Shown one piece after another: positions 61,663-64,000 of a stretch of DNA of 64,000 nucleotides. Position 1 is the stretch's first letter. The number at the start of each line of letters is the position of its first letter. This DNA comes from Zeaxanthinibacter sp. PT1 (GTDB taxonomy: Bacteria; Bacteroidota; Bacteroidia; Flavobacteriales; Flavobacteriaceae). Position numbers and translations under genes: made by a program. The notes beneath the pieces are model-generated. The model worked only from the letters and a program-made list of their open reading frames with translations. It had not been told where the DNA came from and searched no databases. Where the stretch lies: contig NZ_JAQPCN010000001.1 of assembly GCF_028464225.1 (NCBI RefSeq), forward strand, positions 248,001 through 312,000. Reading direction: 5' to 3'.

Positions 61663-64000
61663 TTAAAGCTTCTTCTTAACGGCAACCTCCTGGAATGCTT
61701 CCACAATATCGTTTTCCTGGATGTCGTTGTAGTTCTTGATCTGCAGACCACAATCGTAGCCTTTAGATACTTCCTTAACATCGTCCTTGAATCGCTTCAG
61801 GGAGGTCAGTGTACCGGTATAAATGACAACACCGTCACGGATCAGCCTGATGTTGGACGAACGGTAAATCTTACCACTGGTCACCATACATCCTGCAATA
61901 GTACCCACCTTAGAGATCTTGAAGGTTTCACGGATCTCGGCAGTACCGGTGATCTCTTCCTTCATCTCCGGAGACAGCATACCTTCCATCGCATCTTTCA
62001 GGTCGTTGATGGCATCGTATATAATAGAGTACATCCTGATGTCTATCTCTTCCTTATCAGCAATATCACGGGCATTACCCATCGGTCTTACGTTAAACCC
62101 TATCACCACAGCGTCTGATGCCGAAGCAAGCAGTACGTCAGATTCCGTGATCGCACCAACACCTTTGTGAATGATGTTCACCTGAATCTCATCTGTAGAC
62201 AGTTTCTGGAAGGAATCGGTCAGTGCTTCAACAGAACCATCCACATCACCTTTCAGGATAATGTTAAGCTCTTTAAAGTCGCCCAGTGCAATTCGCCTTC
62301 CGATCTCATCCAATGTGATATGACGTTGTGTTCTGACGGATTGTTCACGCTGTAGCTGGGCTCTCTTAGCCGCAATCTGCTTCGCTTCTTTCTCATCTTC
62401 CATAACGTTGAACTTGTCACCCGCCTGTGGCGCACCATCCAGCCCGAGGATAGAGATAGGAGTAGATGGCCCGGCCTTCTTCACGGAATTTCCGCGTTCG
62501 TCCTGCATAGCCTTGATCTTACCACTGCAAGTTCCGGCAAGGACGTAATCCCCGATAGAAAGTGTTCCGGCCTGAACCAGGATGGTAGACACGTAACCAC
62601 GCCCTTTGTCCAGGAATGCCTCCACTACTGTACCACTGGCCAGCCTGTCCGGGTTGGCTTTCAGGTCCAGCATTTCAGCCTCAAGTAAGACTTTCTCCAA
62701 TAATTCTTTAACGCCGGTCCCCATCTTAGCAGAGATATCGTGCGATTGTATCTTTCCACCCCAGTCCTCTACGAGGAGGTTCATCTGGGCAAGTCCTTCC
62801 TTGATCTTGTCAGGATTAGCTGCCGGGCGGTCAATTTTGTTTATAGCGAAGATCATCGGCACACCCGCTGCCTGCGCGTGACTGATAGCCTCCTTGGTCT
62901 GTGGCATGATGTCGTCATCCGCAGCGATCACTACGATCGCGATATCGGTAACCTGTGCACCACGAGCACGCATGGCGGTAAATGCCTCGTGACCGGGAGT
63001 ATCCAGGAAGGTAATCTTATTTCCGTTCTCCAGGCTTACACCATAGGCCCCGATGTGCTGGGTGATTCCCCCGCTCTCGCCGGCGATCACATTTTCTTTA
63101 CGCACATAATCCAGTAAAGAAGTTTTACCGTGGTCTACGTGACCCATAACCGTAACGATCGGAGCTCTTGGCTTCAGGTCTTCAGGATTATCTACAACTT
63201 CTTCAAAAGACTCTTCAAGTTCTGCAGTGACGAATTCTACTTCGTACCCGAACTCGTCGGCTACGATAGACAGTGTTTCCGCATCAAGTCGCTGGTTCAT
63301 GGTTACCATGATTCCCAATGACATACAGGCTGAGATGATATCCGTGGTAGACACGTTCATCATGGTAGCAACTTCTCCTACGGTAACAAACTCGGTTACC
63401 TTCAGAGTTTTGCTTTCCAATTCTTGCTGCTCCAGGTCGCGCTCTGTCTGCTGGCGGTGCTGGTCTCGTTTGTCCCTACGGTACTTAGCCCCTTTACCAC
63501 GCTTGGATTTACCTTGCAGTTTCTCCAGGGTTTCCCGTACTTGCTTTTGTACTTCCTCCTCGGTAGGCTCTACCTTAGGAGCAGAAGAGAATCGCTGTCC
63601 ACGCTTCGCCCCTGGTTTACCTCTTCCGGCACCGGGTGCATTGCTGCTGACAATTCTTCTTCGTCTTTTCTTTTTATCTCCGGAATCGCTTCCTTTAGCT
63701 TCTTCCTTCTTCTTCTTTGGTTTCTTAAACTGCGAGAGGTCGATCTTATCCTTGATGTTAGGTCCGGATAATTTCTGGTAGTTGGTTTTAATGGTATCAG
63801 AGTCGGCCGATTTTTCAGCAACTTCTTCCTTCTTAGCAGGCTCTTCTTTGGCAGCAGCAGGCTTTTCTTCTGCCTTAGGCGCTTCCTCCTTCTTTTCCTC
63901 TACCTTCTCCTCAACTTTAGGAGCTTCTACCGCTTCCGGCTTCTTCTCTTCAACAGCTTTTTCTTCAACCTTGGGAGCTTCCTCTACTTTCGGGGCTTCC
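61663..64000 (-). CDS. infB: Translation initiation factor IF-2 (N-terminus cut by the window)
   Basis: The frame stays open to the window edge; 779 codons are visible. The GTPase domain has [14 protein letters not shown] (G1), GGITQHIGA (G2), LDTPGHEA (G3) and NKID (G4). C-terminal IF2 domains follow, with [25 protein letters not shown] and an end at KKL. Upstream is a long disordered stretch with repeated K/E/A/P units (APKVEE, EEKKPE) and an Arg/Lys patch (KKKRRRR), typical of Bacteroidota IF-2. IF-2 recruits initiator tRNA to the 30S subunit. A real start lies beyond position 64000. Confidence 0.96.
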   Translation of the reverse strand, partial: EAPKVEEAPKVEEKAVEEKKPEAVEAPKVEEKVEEKKEEAPKAEEKPAAAKEEPAKKEEVAEKSADSDTIKTNYQKLSGPNIKDKIDLSQFKKPKKKKEEAKGSDSGDKKKRRRRIVSSNAPGAGRGKPGAKRGQRFSSAPKVEPTEEEVQKQVRETLEKLQGKSKRGKGAKYRRDKRDQHRQQTERDLEQQELESKTLKVTEFVTVGEVATMMNVSTTDIISACMSLGIMVTMNQRLDAETLSIVADEFGYEVEFVTAELEESFEEVVDNPEDLKPRAPIVTVMGHVDHGKTSLLDYVRKENVIAGESGGITQHIGAYGVSLENGNKITFLDTPGHEAFTAMRARGAQVTDIAIVVIAADDDIMPQTKEAISHAQAAGVPMIFAINKIDRPAANPDKIKEGLAQMNLLVEDWGGKIQSHDISAKMGTGVKELLEKVLLEAEMLDLKANPDRLASGTVVEAFLDKGRGYVSTILVQAGTLSIGDYVLAGTCSGKIKAMQDERGNSVKKAGPSTPISILGLDGAPQAGDKFNVMEDEKEAKQIAAKRAQLQREQSVRTQRHITLDEIGRRIALGDFKELNIILKGDVDGSVEALTDSFQKLSTDEIQVNIIHKGVGAITESDVLLASASDAVVIGFNVRPMGNARDIADKEEIDIRMYSIIYDAINDLKDAMEGMLSPEMKEEITGTAEIRETFKISKVGTIAGCMVTSGKIYRSSNIRLIRDGVVIYTGTLTSLKRFKDDVKEVSKGYDCGLQIKNYNDIQENDIVEAFQEVAVKKKL

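Noticed and set aside
1-64000. CRISPR arrays, tRNA or rRNA genes, insertion sequences, prophage genes
   Set aside because: I looked for regularly spaced repeats, T-loop-like motifs, transposase or integrase motifs and terminal inverted repeats and found none.

Overview
The window comes from a Bacteroidota genome, most likely a marine member of Flavobacteriaceae. Three things point there: a giant SprA gliding/type IX secretion protein, a complete alternative complex III (ActABCDEF) joined to cytochrome c oxidase genes, and Bacteroidota-type -7 promoter boxes (TAnnTTTG) in front of several genes. Genes are densely packed, mostly on the minus strand. I see no tRNA, rRNA, CRISPR array, insertion sequence or prophage.

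Layout. 1-680: tsaB (tRNA t6A synthesis). 699-6436: a five-gene tripartite ABC efflux operon (ATPase, two permeases, periplasmic adaptor, TolC). 6644-11833: cytochrome oxidase accessory operon (ctaB, two subunit III proteins, subunit IV, a cysteine-free SCO-like protein, SCO, DUF420, a small CxxC protein). 12018-13546: tonB, vanZ-like, gcvH. 13671-23718: malic enzyme, ruvA and sprA. 23885-32482: a looser region with an MFS sugar-type transporter, queG, two poorly known small genes, an FAD-linked oxidase, a P450 and ruvB. 32642-41699: the only long plus-strand block, a Cus-type copper/heavy-metal efflux operon (HYC_CC_PP protein, CusA, CusC-like TolC, DUF3347 protein, PepSY protein, DUF305 protein, CusB). 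41709-47224: a tightly coupled five-gene minus-strand operon (threonine-synthase-like PLP enzyme, DUF1611/DgcN-like protein, a PP-loop ATPase with a zinc-type cysteine cluster, a creatininase-family amidohydrolase, an enolase-superfamily dipeptide epimerase). 47330-49047: a GIN/DUF2807 protein and a DUF6503-like protein. 49136-60916: ActA-F plus cytochrome oxidase subunits II and I in one operon. 61209-61571: a SPOR-domain protein. 61663-64000: infB, cut by the window edge.

The respiratory genes form two sets 37 kb apart that should work together. ActA-F oxidises menaquinol and passes electrons through haem c proteins to the CoxA/CoxB core; the first set supplies haem O synthesis, subunits III/IV and copper insertion. 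The best candidate for an undescribed system is the 41.7-47.2 kb operon, which combines enzymes of D-glutamate/dipeptide stereochemistry with an ATP-dependent activating enzyme. A second new observation is a decayed copy of the queG promoter and first codons at 27635-27720, 1.2 kb from the intact gene.
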